From CAZTHL01 sp964613585 (GTDB lineage Bacteria; Pseudomonadota; Alphaproteobacteria; DSM-16000; Inquilinaceae): a stretch of 38,026 nucleotides of DNA. Location: contig CAZTHL010000033.1 of NCBI GenBank assembly GCA_964613585.1, forward strand, positions 1-38,026, given 5' to 3'. Below, in pieces: positions 1 through 8,449 of this stretch. The notes under the pieces are model-generated. The model was not told the DNA's origin. It saw only the letters and a list, made by a program, of their open reading frames with translations, and made no database searches. How positions within the stretch are numbered: position 1 is the first letter of the stretch; each line of letters begins with the position of its first letter. Made by a program: the position numbers and the translations under genes.

Positions 1-248
1 GGGATCAGCCGGATGCAGGGGCGCCTGATGCCGGTGCGCCGTTGGCGTTTGTCTTGGGTGTGCCCCGGAGCGCCCGGGCAGCGTCGGCTTGGCGGGCGCG
101 CACGGAGCCCCGAGCCGACGAAACATCCTGTCGGCGGCATAGAGGCCACGCCTCTGGCCATGGGGTGAACGCCTTGGCACAGCCGGAGCCGACCAAAACC
201 AGTTTTGCTTAACGGCGCATTTACCCATCATGGAGCAGGATCGGCCCA

Positions 249-1418
249 ATGCCGCAAGCGGACGAAATGGCGCTCGCGCGAGGGGCGGCAACTGAAGCGG
301 AAGCAATCACCGTGGAGATGGAGGACGGTCGCATCGAGTACGAGCGGCGGCACTCCGACCTTGAACTCGAGCCGGTTGTCTCCGAGGACGAGGACTACGA
401 GAGCGCGCCGCCCGATTACCAGATCAATACGTATCCGGCCGACTTCACGCTCGAAGTTCTGCACAATAAGCTAAAGGCAGGAGAAATCGAGATTACCGAC
501 TTCCAGCGCAGCTTCGTCTGGAAGCCGGTGCAGTCGAGCAAGCTGATTGAATCGTTTCTGGTTGGTTTGCCCGTGCCGGCTGTGTTTTTGTACAACGAGC
601 GCCGCAGTCAAAAATTTTTCGTCATCGATGGCCAGCAGCGGCTGAAAAGCATTGCCTATTTCTTTGAGGGGTCCTTCGGCCGCGAGACACACGGCAAGCG
701 TTCGGTCTTTAGGCTCGTGGGCCTGAGCCCTCTTAGCCCTTATCACCAAAAGGCATTCGACGAGCTTCCAGAGGAGGATCAAAGGAAGCTAAAGAATGCA
801 GTTCTTCGATGCTTTATCGTCAACCAGCTCGATCCTCTTGACGATACGAGCATGTATCATATCTTTGGAAGGCTGAATACCGGTGGAACATTGCTCAGCA
901 ACCAGGAGATCCGAAACTGCATTTTTCACGGGCGGTTCATTTCCTTCCTGGCGGAACTCAACCGTTGTTCGGCGTGGCGTCGTATCCTGGGCAAGGCCGA
1001 GCCGGACACCCGCAAAAAGGATATCGAGCTTCTGGTGCGTTTCTTTGCCCTCAGGGACGTGGCGAGCTACCGCAAGCCGATGAAGGACTTCCTGTCTCAG
1101 TTCATGCGCAGGAACCGCGATGCATCCGAGGAACGGCTTGAGAGCGCTCGCAACGTGTTCGAGCGGACCTGCGCCGCGGTCATCGCCGCCCTCGGCGACA
1201 AGCCGTTCCATGTTCGTGCCGGCCTCAACGCGGCCGTGTTCGACGCGGTGATGACGGCCTTCTCCCGCCACCTTGAGGCCATATCGACGGACATCAAGGA
1301 ACGGTATGCGCGTTTGAACGAGGATCGCGACTTCAAGGCGAACACGCAGCGTGCGACCACCGACGACGACAGCGTCCGGCAGCGGATCGCCCAGGCCGAC
1401 ACTGTGCTTTTTGGATAG
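249..1418 (+). CDS. DUF262 domain protein (GmrSD N-terminal/ParB-like fold)
   Basis: A 389-residue protein with an acidic N-terminal leader (about residues 20-55) followed by a DUF262 domain. Diagnostic motifs are FQRSFVW (85-91), DGQQRL (127-132) and FGRLNTGG followed by NQEIRN near 205-220. DUF262 forms the N-terminal half of the GmrSD type IV restriction enzyme and has a ParB/sulfiredoxin-like fold; related proteins bind or hydrolyse nucleotides. No C-terminal HNH (DUF1524) nuclease motif is visible, so this is a stand-alone DUF262 protein rather than a full GmrSD. The next gene begins about 14 bases after the stop and encodes a HEPN protein, so the two are probably co-transcribed. The DNA is clearly less GC-rich than the rest of the window, suggesting transfer. 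The start is uncertain: AGGA precedes ATG 249, but ATG 264 or ATG 318 are possible. Confidence 0.85.
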   Translation: MPQADEMALARGAATEAEAITVEMEDGRIEYERRHSDLELEPVVSEDEDYESAPPDYQINTYPADFTLEVLHNKLKAGEIEITDFQRSFVWKPVQSSKLIESFLVGLPVPAVFLYNERRSQKFFVIDGQQRLKSIAYFFEGSFGRETHGKRSVFRLVGLSPLSPYHQKAFDELPEEDQRKLKNAVLRCFIVNQLDPLDDTSMYHIFGRLNTGGTLLSNQEIRNCIFHGRFISFLAELNRCSAWRRILGKAEPDTRKKDIELLVRFFALRDVASYRKPMKDFLSQFMRRNRDASEERLESARNVFERTCAAVIAALGDKPFHVRAGLNAAVFDAVMTAFSRHLEAISTDIKERYARLNEDRDFKANTQRATTDDDSVRQRIAQADTVLFG

Positions 1419-1432
1419 CGTGCTGGACTCGA

Positions 1433-1903
1433 TTGCCCCGAATCGACCAGAGCGTGGAGGTATGCGAGGAGCATCTGGCGCGAACCGCGGCACGAGGATC
1501 GGAGGTCGAGAGTTTGCTGACGCAGTACCTGCTGATTCTCATGTGCTCTGAGTTCGAGGGAAAGATAAAGGATATCCTGCGTCGCGAGTGCGCGCAGATC
1601 ACACAAGGTTCGGTCCGCGGCTTCGTTGGCGCTTGTATCGACACCGTGTTCCGCGGACCGCGCGTCACCGACCTTGCCGGCCTCCTTGGAAAATTCGGGC
1701 CGTCCTGCAAGGCCCGCTTCACCGCGCTTCTCAAGGAGCATCCGCAGGCCGAGACCTTTTACGGCAACATCATCACCAATCGGCACAGCGTGGCTCATGC
1801 CGAGGGCAGCACCGCCAGTTTTCGGGAGGTGAGGCAATATTATGAGGCCGGCCACGTCGTTCTCGATTTCTTCGACGAGGCTCTGGCATCGGCTGCCGAG
1901 TGA
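1433..1903 (+). CDS. HEPN domain protein (MAE_28990/MAE_18760-like)
   Basis: A 156-residue, mainly helical protein. The sequence NRHSVAH near residues 116-122 gives the R-x4-H signature (R117, H122) of HEPN domains, many of which are metal-independent RNases in toxin-antitoxin, abortive infection and CRISPR accessory systems. The overall pattern (helical N-terminus with LLTQYLLILMCSEFEGKI, then GxIITNRHSVAH) fits the MAE_28990/MAE_18760-like HEPN family, often found beside DUF262 proteins. It follows the DUF262 gene after 14 bases with no clear Shine-Dalgarno, so coupled translation is likely. The start is unsure: TTG 1433 is the longest, GTG 1454 is an alternative, and a GTG at 1420 lies in another frame and would need a frameshift. 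Whether this one is a nuclease or only a binding partner cannot be told from sequence. Confidence 0.75.
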   Translation: MPRIDQSVEVCEEHLARTAARGSEVESLLTQYLLILMCSEFEGKIKDILRRECAQITQGSVRGFVGACIDTVFRGPRVTDLAGLLGKFGPSCKARFTALLKEHPQAETFYGNIITNRHSVAHAEGSTASFREVRQYYEAGHVVLDFFDEALASAAE

Positions 1904-2148
1904 CCTGGACCAAGGGAGTCCCCTGGGGGGAGATTGTTGGCGCTGCCCGCCCGGGAACGCCGACGGACCCGCTCCGGAGGGGAGTACCACCAAAGAGTCG
2001 AGAATAACGCTAAAGTCGTGCCCTTAGCACCATGGAACTAGCACAGTCTTGCGGTGCGAACTTCATGGACGTCCGCGCGTTCCTAGGCCTTGAGCGCAGC
2101 CCCCGTCAGCAATGGGGCAATTCCCGCCAGAGCAAGGGACGTCACGGG

Positions 2149-3390
2149 ATGGGCTATCTGCGGAACCTCGGCCTCGCGGCCGGCGGCGTGCTGGGGATGC
2201 TGGCGATCGCCAACATCGCCGTCGACCCGTTCGGCGCCTTCGGCGTGCCAACCCGCGCCGGCTTCAACCAGAACAAGGTCAGCCTTGACGATTTTGCCCG
2301 GTTCGGCAAGCCGCTGCACATTCTCTACCAGGAGCCGGCGAGCTTGGTGATTGGCAGTTCGCGCGTCCGCTCCGGCATCGACCCGGCCGACATGGCCGAG
2401 CTGGGCGCGCCCGTCTACAATTACGGCGTGCCGCTGGTGTCGATGCGGGAGATCGAGCGGCTGATCCGGCACGCGGTCGAGGAGGCGCCGGTCGGCCACG
2501 TCGTGTTCGGCCTCGACTTCTACCAGTTCAACGACACCGAGCCGTTCCGCGCCGGCTTCGAGGAGGATGTGTTCCGCGGCTGGTACAGCCCGCGCACCTT
2601 CTTCCGTGCCGCGCTGTCCTACACGGCTACCGTTCAGATGCTGCTCACCCTCGAGGCCAACCGGGCCGATCCCGATCTCGTCGGCTACCGGCTCGACGGC
2701 TTCCAGATCGTCGATGAGAACCCGCCGGAGGAGGCGGTCGGCTTCGCCATGAACAACATCCGACTGTTCCTGCGCCGGCCCTATCTCTACGGAGAGATGC
2801 GGTCGATGGAGGACAGCCTGGAGACGTTCGACCGGCTGCTGTCCGACCTGCGCCGGGACGGCATCGAGACCACGGTCTTCCTGTCGCCGATGCACGCGAT
2901 GATGCACGAGACGGTGCGCGAGCTTGGGCTTGGGCCGATGTACCGGAGTTGGATGCGCGCCGTCGCCGAGATCGGCGCGGAGACCGGCACGCCGGTCTGG
3001 GACTTCTCCGGCTACAACCCCATCACCACGATCCCGCTGTCCGGGCTCAGCGAGCATTATTACGATGCGCATCATTACAAGCCGCACATCGGCCGGCGCA
3101 TGCTGCGGATCATGCGGGGCCGGGAGCCGGCGGCGCCGGGTGCCGGTGGCTTCGGCGTCGCGCTGACGCCCGACACCGTGGAGGCTCAGCTGGCCGCCGC
3201 CGAGATGGCGCGGGGGTGGTACGTCGCGGCGCTGCCCGACGACCGGGAGCGGGTGCTCCGGCATCTGGCGAGCCTGGAGACCGAGCTGGGGCTCTCCCTG
3301 ATGCCCGCCGCGGCCGAGCCCGAGCCCAGGGTGAGCGGCGATGGTCTGCCAGCCGCTCCCGGTGAGGGCAACGTGGCGGCGATGCGATAG
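2149..3390 (+). CDS. membrane-anchored SGNH-fold (DltD/AlgX-like) protein
   Basis: About 413 residues from ATG 2149, chosen because AAGGGA lies ten bases upstream and the protein then opens with a hydrophobic anchor (residues 8-25). An in-frame ATG at 2032 would add an unlikely polar leader. After the anchor comes GSSR (about 69-72), placed like SGNH block I, and near the C-terminal side SEHYYDAHHYKPHIG, which resembles the block V Asp-x-x-His. This arrangement is seen in DltD, AlgJ/AlgX and related cell-surface acyl-transfer or esterase proteins. The exact reaction is not recognisable. It converges on the MscS gene, and opgH follows, so a role in envelope polysaccharide or glucan modification is an inference from neighbours only. 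The C-terminal tail (about 330-413) is Ala/Pro/Glu-rich. Confidence 0.75.
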   Translation: MGYLRNLGLAAGGVLGMLAIANIAVDPFGAFGVPTRAGFNQNKVSLDDFARFGKPLHILYQEPASLVIGSSRVRSGIDPADMAELGAPVYNYGVPLVSMREIERLIRHAVEEAPVGHVVFGLDFYQFNDTEPFRAGFEEDVFRGWYSPRTFFRAALSYTATVQMLLTLEANRADPDLVGYRLDGFQIVDENPPEEAVGFAMNNIRLFLRRPYLYGEMRSMEDSLETFDRLLSDLRRDGIETTVFLSPMHAMMHETVRELGLGPMYRSWMRAVAEIGAETGTPVWDFSGYNPITTIPLSGLSEHYYDAHHYKPHIGRRMLRIMRGREPAAPGAGGFGVALTPDTVEAQLAAAEMARGWYVAALPDDRERVLRHLASLETELGLSLMPAAAEPEPRVSGDGLPAAPGEGNVAAMR

Positions 3391-3559
3391 AGGACCATCG
3401 TCCACACGATCCCGATCCGCACGGCGACGGAGGGCGTGCGCCCACCCTCGAGGCGATGCGGCCGCGCGGCATGGCGTCGGGTGCTTGGCTTGCCGTCGGC
3501 AAACCGCGGCGGCGGCGGTTGCCGAGCCTCGATCCGGTCGTGGGCGGGCCGCGCCGTGC
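3391..3559. other. convergent intergenic gap
   Basis: Gap between the SGNH-protein stop and the MscS stop on the opposite strand. It contains small GC-rich inverted repeats, for example GGGCG-TG-CGCCC near 3431-3442, that could help terminate both transcripts. No T-run and no gene are seen. Confidence 0.3.
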
Positions 3560-5899
3560 TTACCCCTCGTTCGGATGCCGGTTTGGTGCCCCGTCGCCGC
3601 CCGGGCCGCGCTCGGCTTGGTCGAGGGCCTGGGCGGCGGCGGCGGCGATGGCCTCGGGCGGGATCAGCGGCGCGCCGCCGGCCCCGGCCGCTGCGGCGCC
3701 GGGCAGGCCGGTCGCATCCACGCGCACGGTCACGCCCTTGTTGGCGAACTCGATGCCGTTCTCGGCGAACGCGTCGCGGATCCGCTGGTAGGCGGTCTTG
3801 CGGATCACGAATTGCTCCCCAGGCTTCGACATGAACTTGATGCCGAGGATCAGGGCGTTGTCCTCGACCCGGCGCACGCCCTGGGACTTGAGCGGTTCCA
3901 GGAAGCTCGGCCCCAGCTCCGGATCGGCCATGAGCTCGGCGCCGATCCGCTTGACGATCTTCTTCACCTTGGCGAGGTCGGTGTCCGGCGGCACCCGGAA
4001 CTCCAGCTTCATGATCGCCCAGTCGCGGCTGTAGTTGGTGAGCGACGGCATCTGGCCGAACGGAATTGTGTGCACCTGGCCGCGATGGTGCCGAAGCTTG
4101 AGCGAGCGGATCGAGATCTGCTCCACCGTGCCGCGCAGTTCGCCCACCTCGATATAGTCGCCGACGCTGAAGGCGTCGTCGATCAGGAAGAAGATCCCGG
4201 CCAGAATGTCGGTGACCAGCGCCTGGGCGCCGAGGCCGATGGCGATGCCGACCACGCCGGCGCCGGCCAGGAGCGGGCCGATCGCCACCCCGGCTGCGGA
4301 CAGCACCATGAGCGCGATCACCACCACCAGCACGCCCAGGATGAACTTGCGGGCGAGCGGCAGCAGCGTGGCCAGCCGCTTGGCGCGCGAGCCGCGGTCG
4401 CGCCGCAGAGCGGCCTTGAGCTGCCGGCTCACCGCCACGCTGACCATCTGGTAGAGGAGGTAGCCCGCCAGGCCGAGCACCGTGCCCTCGATCAGAACGC
4501 GCAGCGCGGCGGCGCCGAGGCCGGTCCGCTGCGCCAGGTCGACGCCCCACAGGCTCGCCGTCGCCAGCGCGGCGACGGCGACAAGGACGAGCCAGACCGT
4601 GCGCATCAGGGTCCCGAGGGTGGCGCCGCCCTCCAGCCCCTCAATGGCAATGCCGCCGGACGGTCCCTCGCCCTCGCCACCGGCGGCCAGGGTCGGCAAC
4701 GGCACGGCCTCGGCCCCGGGCTCCTCGGGCCCGTACAGGCGGCGGAGGCCGGTCTCGATGGCATGAGCGGCGAGCGGGATGGCAGCCACCAGCAGCAGGC
4801 TGAGCAGGGCCGGCCCGGTCATGTCGGGGCGGCCGCGGATCTGGGCGTCGAGGGACAGCAGCCACAGCCCGGCCAAGTACAGGGTGGCGAGCCAGGGCCA
4901 ACGCGGCGCCAGCCCGGCGGCCGGGCTATCCTCGCCGAGGCGTGCGCGCAGGGCAGCCGCCACCGGCTGCCGGTAAAGCCACGCCGCGACGACCAGATAG
5001 ACGGCGATCAGAAGGCCCACAAGCATCTCCGCCGCGGCGAGCCCGTCGGGTGGCAGGCCGAGGACCTCCAGCAGCGCCGTCAGGCCCTCGCCGCCGGCCC
5101 AGACGACGGCAAGGCCGACCACGACCCGGTGCCAACGCCGGGCCGAGGCATCCTCCAGGGGGACCAGCCGGAGCGGTGGGGTGGCCGGCGCCAGCAGCAG
5201 GCGCGAGACCGTGACGGTGAGGAGGACGGCGACGCCGGCCTCGATCAGCATGCCAAGGACGGCCGGCGCGCGCGGGTCCTGCGGCGACAGCGTTAGATAG
5301 CCGATCACCAGGGCGAGCGCGAAGGCGGCGACCTCGAGCAGGTCGAGCGCCAGCCGGGCAAGGCCGCGGCCGAGCCGACGCAGGCGGCCGGCCGCCGGCC
5401 CTTGCTCGAGGCGGCGGCGCGCATCACGGACGGCGTGGCGAACGCCGGCATAGGCTGCGGCGCCCAGCAGCAGCAGCCCGGCGATCGACAGGAGCAGCCG
5501 GCCTGCGTTCACGCTGTCACCGCCGTTGGCGCCGGTGCGGTCGAGCAGGACGGCGAGGTCGCCGGGCAGGGCGGCCGTCGCCGCCAGCAGCGCCGAGGTC
5601 CGCGCCTCGTAGAGCTCGAGCCAGGCTACCGGCTCGGCCGCGGCCTCACGCGCCGTCGCGGCTTCGGCACGGGCGATCAGGCTGTCGCGATAGGCGGCGC
5701 GCACCTGGCCGTCGTCGAGCACCGCCAGGATCGCGTCGATCTGCTCGGGCCGGAGGGTGCCGGACAAGGTCTCCAGCGCCGCCGCCGCCTCCGGCGCTGG
5801 AGCGGGGCCGGCCTCCTGGGCCGAGGAAGCCGGCAGCGCGAGCAGAAGCACCGCCGGGATCAGGCAGAGCCACAACAGGCGGCCACGGAGGTACGCCAC
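3560..5899 (-). CDS. large MscS-family mechanosensitive channel
   Basis: A 779-residue channel that would release solutes on hypo-osmotic shock. The start is GTG 5899: GGAG lies seven to eight bases upstream and the protein then opens with a clean signal sequence (AYLRGRLLWLC..., cleavage near ASSAQE). A periplasmic helical region of about 130 residues and around ten hydrophobic segments follow. The C-terminal third is the conserved MscS core: pore helix rich in small residues (GPLLAGAGVVGIAIGLGAQ), then LVTDILAGIFFLIDDAFSVGDYIEV, the beta-domain (VHTIPFGQM...TNYSRDW) and the alpha/beta cytoplasmic domain. Size and layout resemble E. coli YbiO more than small MscS. It is divergent from opgH across 357 bases, which fits a shared osmotic theme. 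The tail is Ala/Gly/Pro-rich and probably disordered. Confidence 0.93.
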   Translation of the reverse strand: MAYLRGRLLWLCLIPAVLLLALPASSAQEAGPAPAPEAAAALETLSGTLRPEQIDAILAVLDDGQVRAAYRDSLIARAEAATAREAAAEPVAWLELYEARTSALLAATAALPGDLAVLLDRTGANGGDSVNAGRLLLSIAGLLLLGAAAYAGVRHAVRDARRRLEQGPAAGRLRRLGRGLARLALDLLEVAAFALALVIGYLTLSPQDPRAPAVLGMLIEAGVAVLLTVTVSRLLLAPATPPLRLVPLEDASARRWHRVVVGLAVVWAGGEGLTALLEVLGLPPDGLAAAEMLVGLLIAVYLVVAAWLYRQPVAAALRARLGEDSPAAGLAPRWPWLATLYLAGLWLLSLDAQIRGRPDMTGPALLSLLLVAAIPLAAHAIETGLRRLYGPEEPGAEAVPLPTLAAGGEGEGPSGGIAIEGLEGGATLGTLMRTVWLVLVAVAALATASLWGVDLAQRTGLGAAALRVLIEGTVLGLAGYLLYQMVSVAVSRQLKAALRRDRGSRAKRLATLLPLARKFILGVLVVVIALMVLSAAGVAIGPLLAGAGVVGIAIGLGAQALVTDILAGIFFLIDDAFSVGDYIEVGELRGTVEQISIRSLKLRHHRGQVHTIPFGQMPSLTNYSRDWAIMKLEFRVPPDTDLAKVKKIVKRIGAELMADPELGPSFLEPLKSQGVRRVEDNALILGIKFMSKPGEQFVIRKTAYQRIRDAFAENGIEFANKGVTVRVDATGLPGAAAAGAGGAPLIPPEAIAAAAAQALDQAERGPGGDGAPNRHPNEG

Positions 5900-6256
5900 G
5901 GTCGATCTCCGAAGCGCAAAGGCCCCCATAGTGTATGCGCAGGGAATGGCCGCCCGCCAGCCCGTCGTTTGCGTCCGACAGCCTACCCGCCTGTCGGCGG
6001 ACATGCCGGCCGGACGCGGTCCGAAGCCTCGCGAGCGCCCGACCTGTCAAGGGCCGGCGGCGCGGCCGGCACCGCCGATAGCCATTTGATCACAAAATTA
6101 TCCTATTGTTTTGCGGTGCAGCGAGGTTGGCGGGTCTTGATGGCGGGCCCGCTCGGGCAATTTTTGTACGCCAGGGGGCCGGCGCGAGGGGCGTAGCGGG
6201 CGCCGCTCAAGACAAGAGGGCCGCGCACGCGGCCGCTGGGGACAGGGAGCCTTCTC
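5900..6256. promoter_or_regulatory. divergent promoter region of mscS-like gene and opgH
   Basis: A 357-base gap between two divergent genes. An AT-rich island around 6086-6117 (ATTTGATCACAAAATTATCC and following TATTGTTTTGC) stands out in very GC-rich DNA and is the best place for promoters or a regulator site. Nearer opgH a perfect inverted repeat GGCCGCG-CA-CGCGGCC (6219-6234) lies 22 bases before the start codon and could form a hairpin in the leader. No gene is seen here. Confidence 0.4.
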
Positions 6257-8098
6257 GTGCTGGAGTCTGTCGAGGCGCCGGACTTCGCCGGCGCGCCGGG
6301 TCACGAGCGCGCGCGTCTCGGGCGTCGCCGCCGGGTCATGGCCGGGCTGGTCGTTGGGACCATTCTGACTCTCGTTGCCGCCATGGCGTGGCTGCTCGGC
6401 CGATACGGGCTGACCACGTCGAGCGTGCTGATGATCGCCCTGTTCGCGCTCAACACGCCGTGGGTGGTGCTCGGCTTCTGGAACGCGGTCATCGGCTTCG
6501 CCATTCTGCACGGACGCGGCGATCCGCTGGGCACGGTCAACCCGCTGGTCGCGCGTGCCCGGCCCGATCAGCCGATCCTCGGCCGGGTCGCCGTGATCAT
6601 GCCGGCCTACAATGAGGATCCGGAGCGGGTCTTCCGACATCTGCGCTCGATCGCCGCGACGCTCGACACCACCGGCGAGGCCGCGGCCTTCGAGCTGTTC
6701 CTCTTGAGCGACACGCGGGATCCGGAGATCGCGCGCGAGGAGGAGGCACGCTTCGCCGCCTGGCGGGCGCGCGACCGCCGGCCCGAGCGGCTGCACTACC
6801 GCCGGCGCGAGCGCAACACCGGCCACAAGGTCGGCAACATTCGCGACTTCTGTGAGCGCTGGGGTGACCGCTTCGACTACATGATCGTGCTCGACGCCGA
6901 CAGCGTCATGTCCGGTGCGGCGCTCGTCCGCCTGACCCGGATCATGGAGTCGAACCCGCGTCTGGGCATTCTGCAGACCCTGCCGGTGGGCCTGCCGAGC
7001 CTGAGCCCGTTCGCCCGCATCTTCCAGTTCGGTATGCGCCAGGGCATGCGCCCCTACACCGTGGGCAGTGCCTGGTGGCAGGGCGACGAGGGACCGTATT
7101 GGGGGCACAACGCCATCCTGCGCGTAGCGCCGTTCCGGGAGCAATGCGGCCTGCCCATTCTGCCGGGCCGGCCACCGTTCGGCGGCGAGGTGCTCAGCCA
7201 TGACCAGGTCGAGGCGGTGCTGATGCGCCGCGCCGGCTACGAGGTGCGTGTGCTGCCCGTCGAGGACGGCTCGTTCGAGGAGAATCCACCGACACTGCCC
7301 GACTTCCTGAAGCGCGATCTGCGCTGGTGCCAGGGCAATCTTCAGCACACGCGCCTGCTCGGCATGCCGGGAGTGCGCCCGCTCGGCAGGCTGCAAATGG
7401 CGCTCGGCATCCTCATGTATCTGGCCGCGCCGTTGTGGCTCGGCTTCCTGGCGGTCGGCTTCGGCTCCGCCATGGCGCAGCCGCATGTGGAGATCCGTCC
7501 CGACGCCCCCGGGTTGGCGCTGTTCGTGACCATGATGACCCTGGTCTTCGCGCCCAAGCTGCTCGGCATCCTCGACATCCTGCTGCGTGCCGGCCAGCGC
7601 CGGGCCTATGGCGGCGCGCCCCGCATTCTCGCCGGCTCGGCGGTCGAGCTTGTCTTCTCGATGCTGCTGGCCCCGGTGCTGTCACTCACCCACACCGTGT
7701 TCATGGCCGGGCTTCTGCTCGGCCGCCAAGTGCGCTGGGATCCACAGCGCCGCGACGGTCACGCCGTGCCGCTCGGCCAGGCGCTGCGCGGCCTGTGGCC
7801 GCACATGGCGACCGGCCTTGCGCTCGTCGCGGCGCTCGCCGCGTGGGCCCCCTCGGTGCTGCCTTGGGCGGCACCGGTGCTGGTCGGCCTGCTTCTGGCC
7901 GCGCCGTTCACCTGGCTTACCTCCCGGGTCGCGGCCGGCCGCGTCCTGGCCCGGCTCGGCCTGTGCCGCATCCCCGAGGAGCACGCGCCGCCGCCCGAGG
8001 TGGCCATGCTCGGCCTTGAGCTCCCGGCGCCGCTCGCCCGGCCGCGGGCCGCGCCGGTGCGGCCGGAGGCGGCCGCCGCGCCGGCGCGCGTGTCCTGA
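6257..8098 (+). CDS. opgH: glucans biosynthesis glucosyltransferase OpgH (MdoH)
   Basis: A 613-residue inner-membrane family 2 glycosyltransferase that polymerises the beta-glucan backbone of osmoregulated periplasmic glucans from UDP-glucose. GTG 6257 is preceded by AGGGAG at a good distance. Two N-terminal membrane segments (about 28-75) precede the catalytic domain: IMPAYNEDP, then LDADS (D213, D215), the GHNAILR and LSHD motifs, and RDLRWCQGN (354-361), the OpgH form of the QxxRW acceptor motif. About five more membrane segments follow. It is shorter than the E. coli protein (about 850 residues), lacking much of the cytosolic N-terminus, as seen in alphaproteobacteria. No opgG is in the window, which is unusual as the two are often paired. 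The C-terminus is Pro/Ala-rich. Confidence 0.93.
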   Translation: MLESVEAPDFAGAPGHERARLGRRRRVMAGLVVGTILTLVAAMAWLLGRYGLTTSSVLMIALFALNTPWVVLGFWNAVIGFAILHGRGDPLGTVNPLVARARPDQPILGRVAVIMPAYNEDPERVFRHLRSIAATLDTTGEAAAFELFLLSDTRDPEIAREEEARFAAWRARDRRPERLHYRRRERNTGHKVGNIRDFCERWGDRFDYMIVLDADSVMSGAALVRLTRIMESNPRLGILQTLPVGLPSLSPFARIFQFGMRQGMRPYTVGSAWWQGDEGPYWGHNAILRVAPFREQCGLPILPGRPPFGGEVLSHDQVEAVLMRRAGYEVRVLPVEDGSFEENPPTLPDFLKRDLRWCQGNLQHTRLLGMPGVRPLGRLQMALGILMYLAAPLWLGFLAVGFGSAMAQPHVEIRPDAPGLALFVTMMTLVFAPKLLGILDILLRAGQRRAYGGAPRILAGSAVELVFSMLLAPVLSLTHTVFMAGLLLGRQVRWDPQRRDGHAVPLGQALRGLWPHMATGLALVAALAAWAPSVLPWAAPVLVGLLLAAPFTWLTSRVAAGRVLARLGLCRIPEEHAPPPEVAMLGLELPAPLARPRAAPVRPEAAAAPARVS

Positions 8099-8100
8099 GG

Positions 8101-8116
8101 ACGGCGGGGCCGCCGT
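8101..8116 (+). terminator. hairpin just after opgH
   Basis: Perfect inverted repeat ACGGCGG-GG-CCGCCGT begins two bases after the opgH stop. There is no following T-run, so it may only protect the 3' end or act with Rho. Confidence 0.35.
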
Positions 8117-8282
8117 TCGCGTGTCCATGCGCGAGCTGGTCGGCCAACGGAGCGGCGGGGTGAGTGAGCCCGGCCAAGCCGTCGCCGTCGCGGCCGGACG
8201 ACCGTCGCGATGGTCCTGCAAGCCGCCACGCCGCCACCGGTGCCGTTGACAAGGCCGCGGCAACGCCCATTATGACCCGCAT

Positions 8283-8449
8283 GTGACACGGGGTGCCGGT
8301 GCCTTGGGGCACGGGCTGAGATGATACCCGTTGAACCTGATCTGGGTCATGCCAGCGAAGGGATCGGTCACGCCCAAGGGAACTGGCGCCGTCACCGGGC
8401 CGTTGCCCCGGGCCGGCCGGCCCCGCCGCTGGCGGGAGGGCCGAGACGC
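8283..8449 (+). ncRNA. TPP riboswitch (THI element) with expression platform
   Basis: The thiamine pyrophosphate aptamer spans about 8283-8371. GGGGTGCC, GGGCTGAGATGATACCC, TTGAACCTGATCTGGGTCAT and GCCAGCGAAGGGA are all present in order, and P1 closes with GTGAC (8283-8287) against GTCAC (8367-8371). Downstream lies a perfect 14-base palindrome (8410-8423) and a hairpin CCCGCC-GCT-GGCGGG (8422-8436) whose right arm overlaps the GGGAGGG Shine-Dalgarno (8434-8440) of thiM. The likely mechanism is ligand-dependent hiding of the ribosome binding site; termination is less likely because no T-run follows. An ATG inside the aptamer (8321) is in frame with thiM but is not a start. Confidence 0.95.

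Noticed and set aside
5..196. Small open frame on the minus strand at the left edge
   Set aside because: Low-complexity Arg/Ala/Ser composition, no ribosome site and no recognisable motif; typical of random open frames in GC-rich DNA.
3341..5296. Long plus-strand open frame opposite the MscS gene
   Set aside because: It is the antisense of a clear channel gene, with an Arg/Gly/Gln/Asp-rich composition and no domain.
8321..8449. Upstream extension of thiM from an in-frame ATG
   Set aside because: The ATG lies inside the TPP aptamer, and the ribosome site and family N-terminus support 8450.
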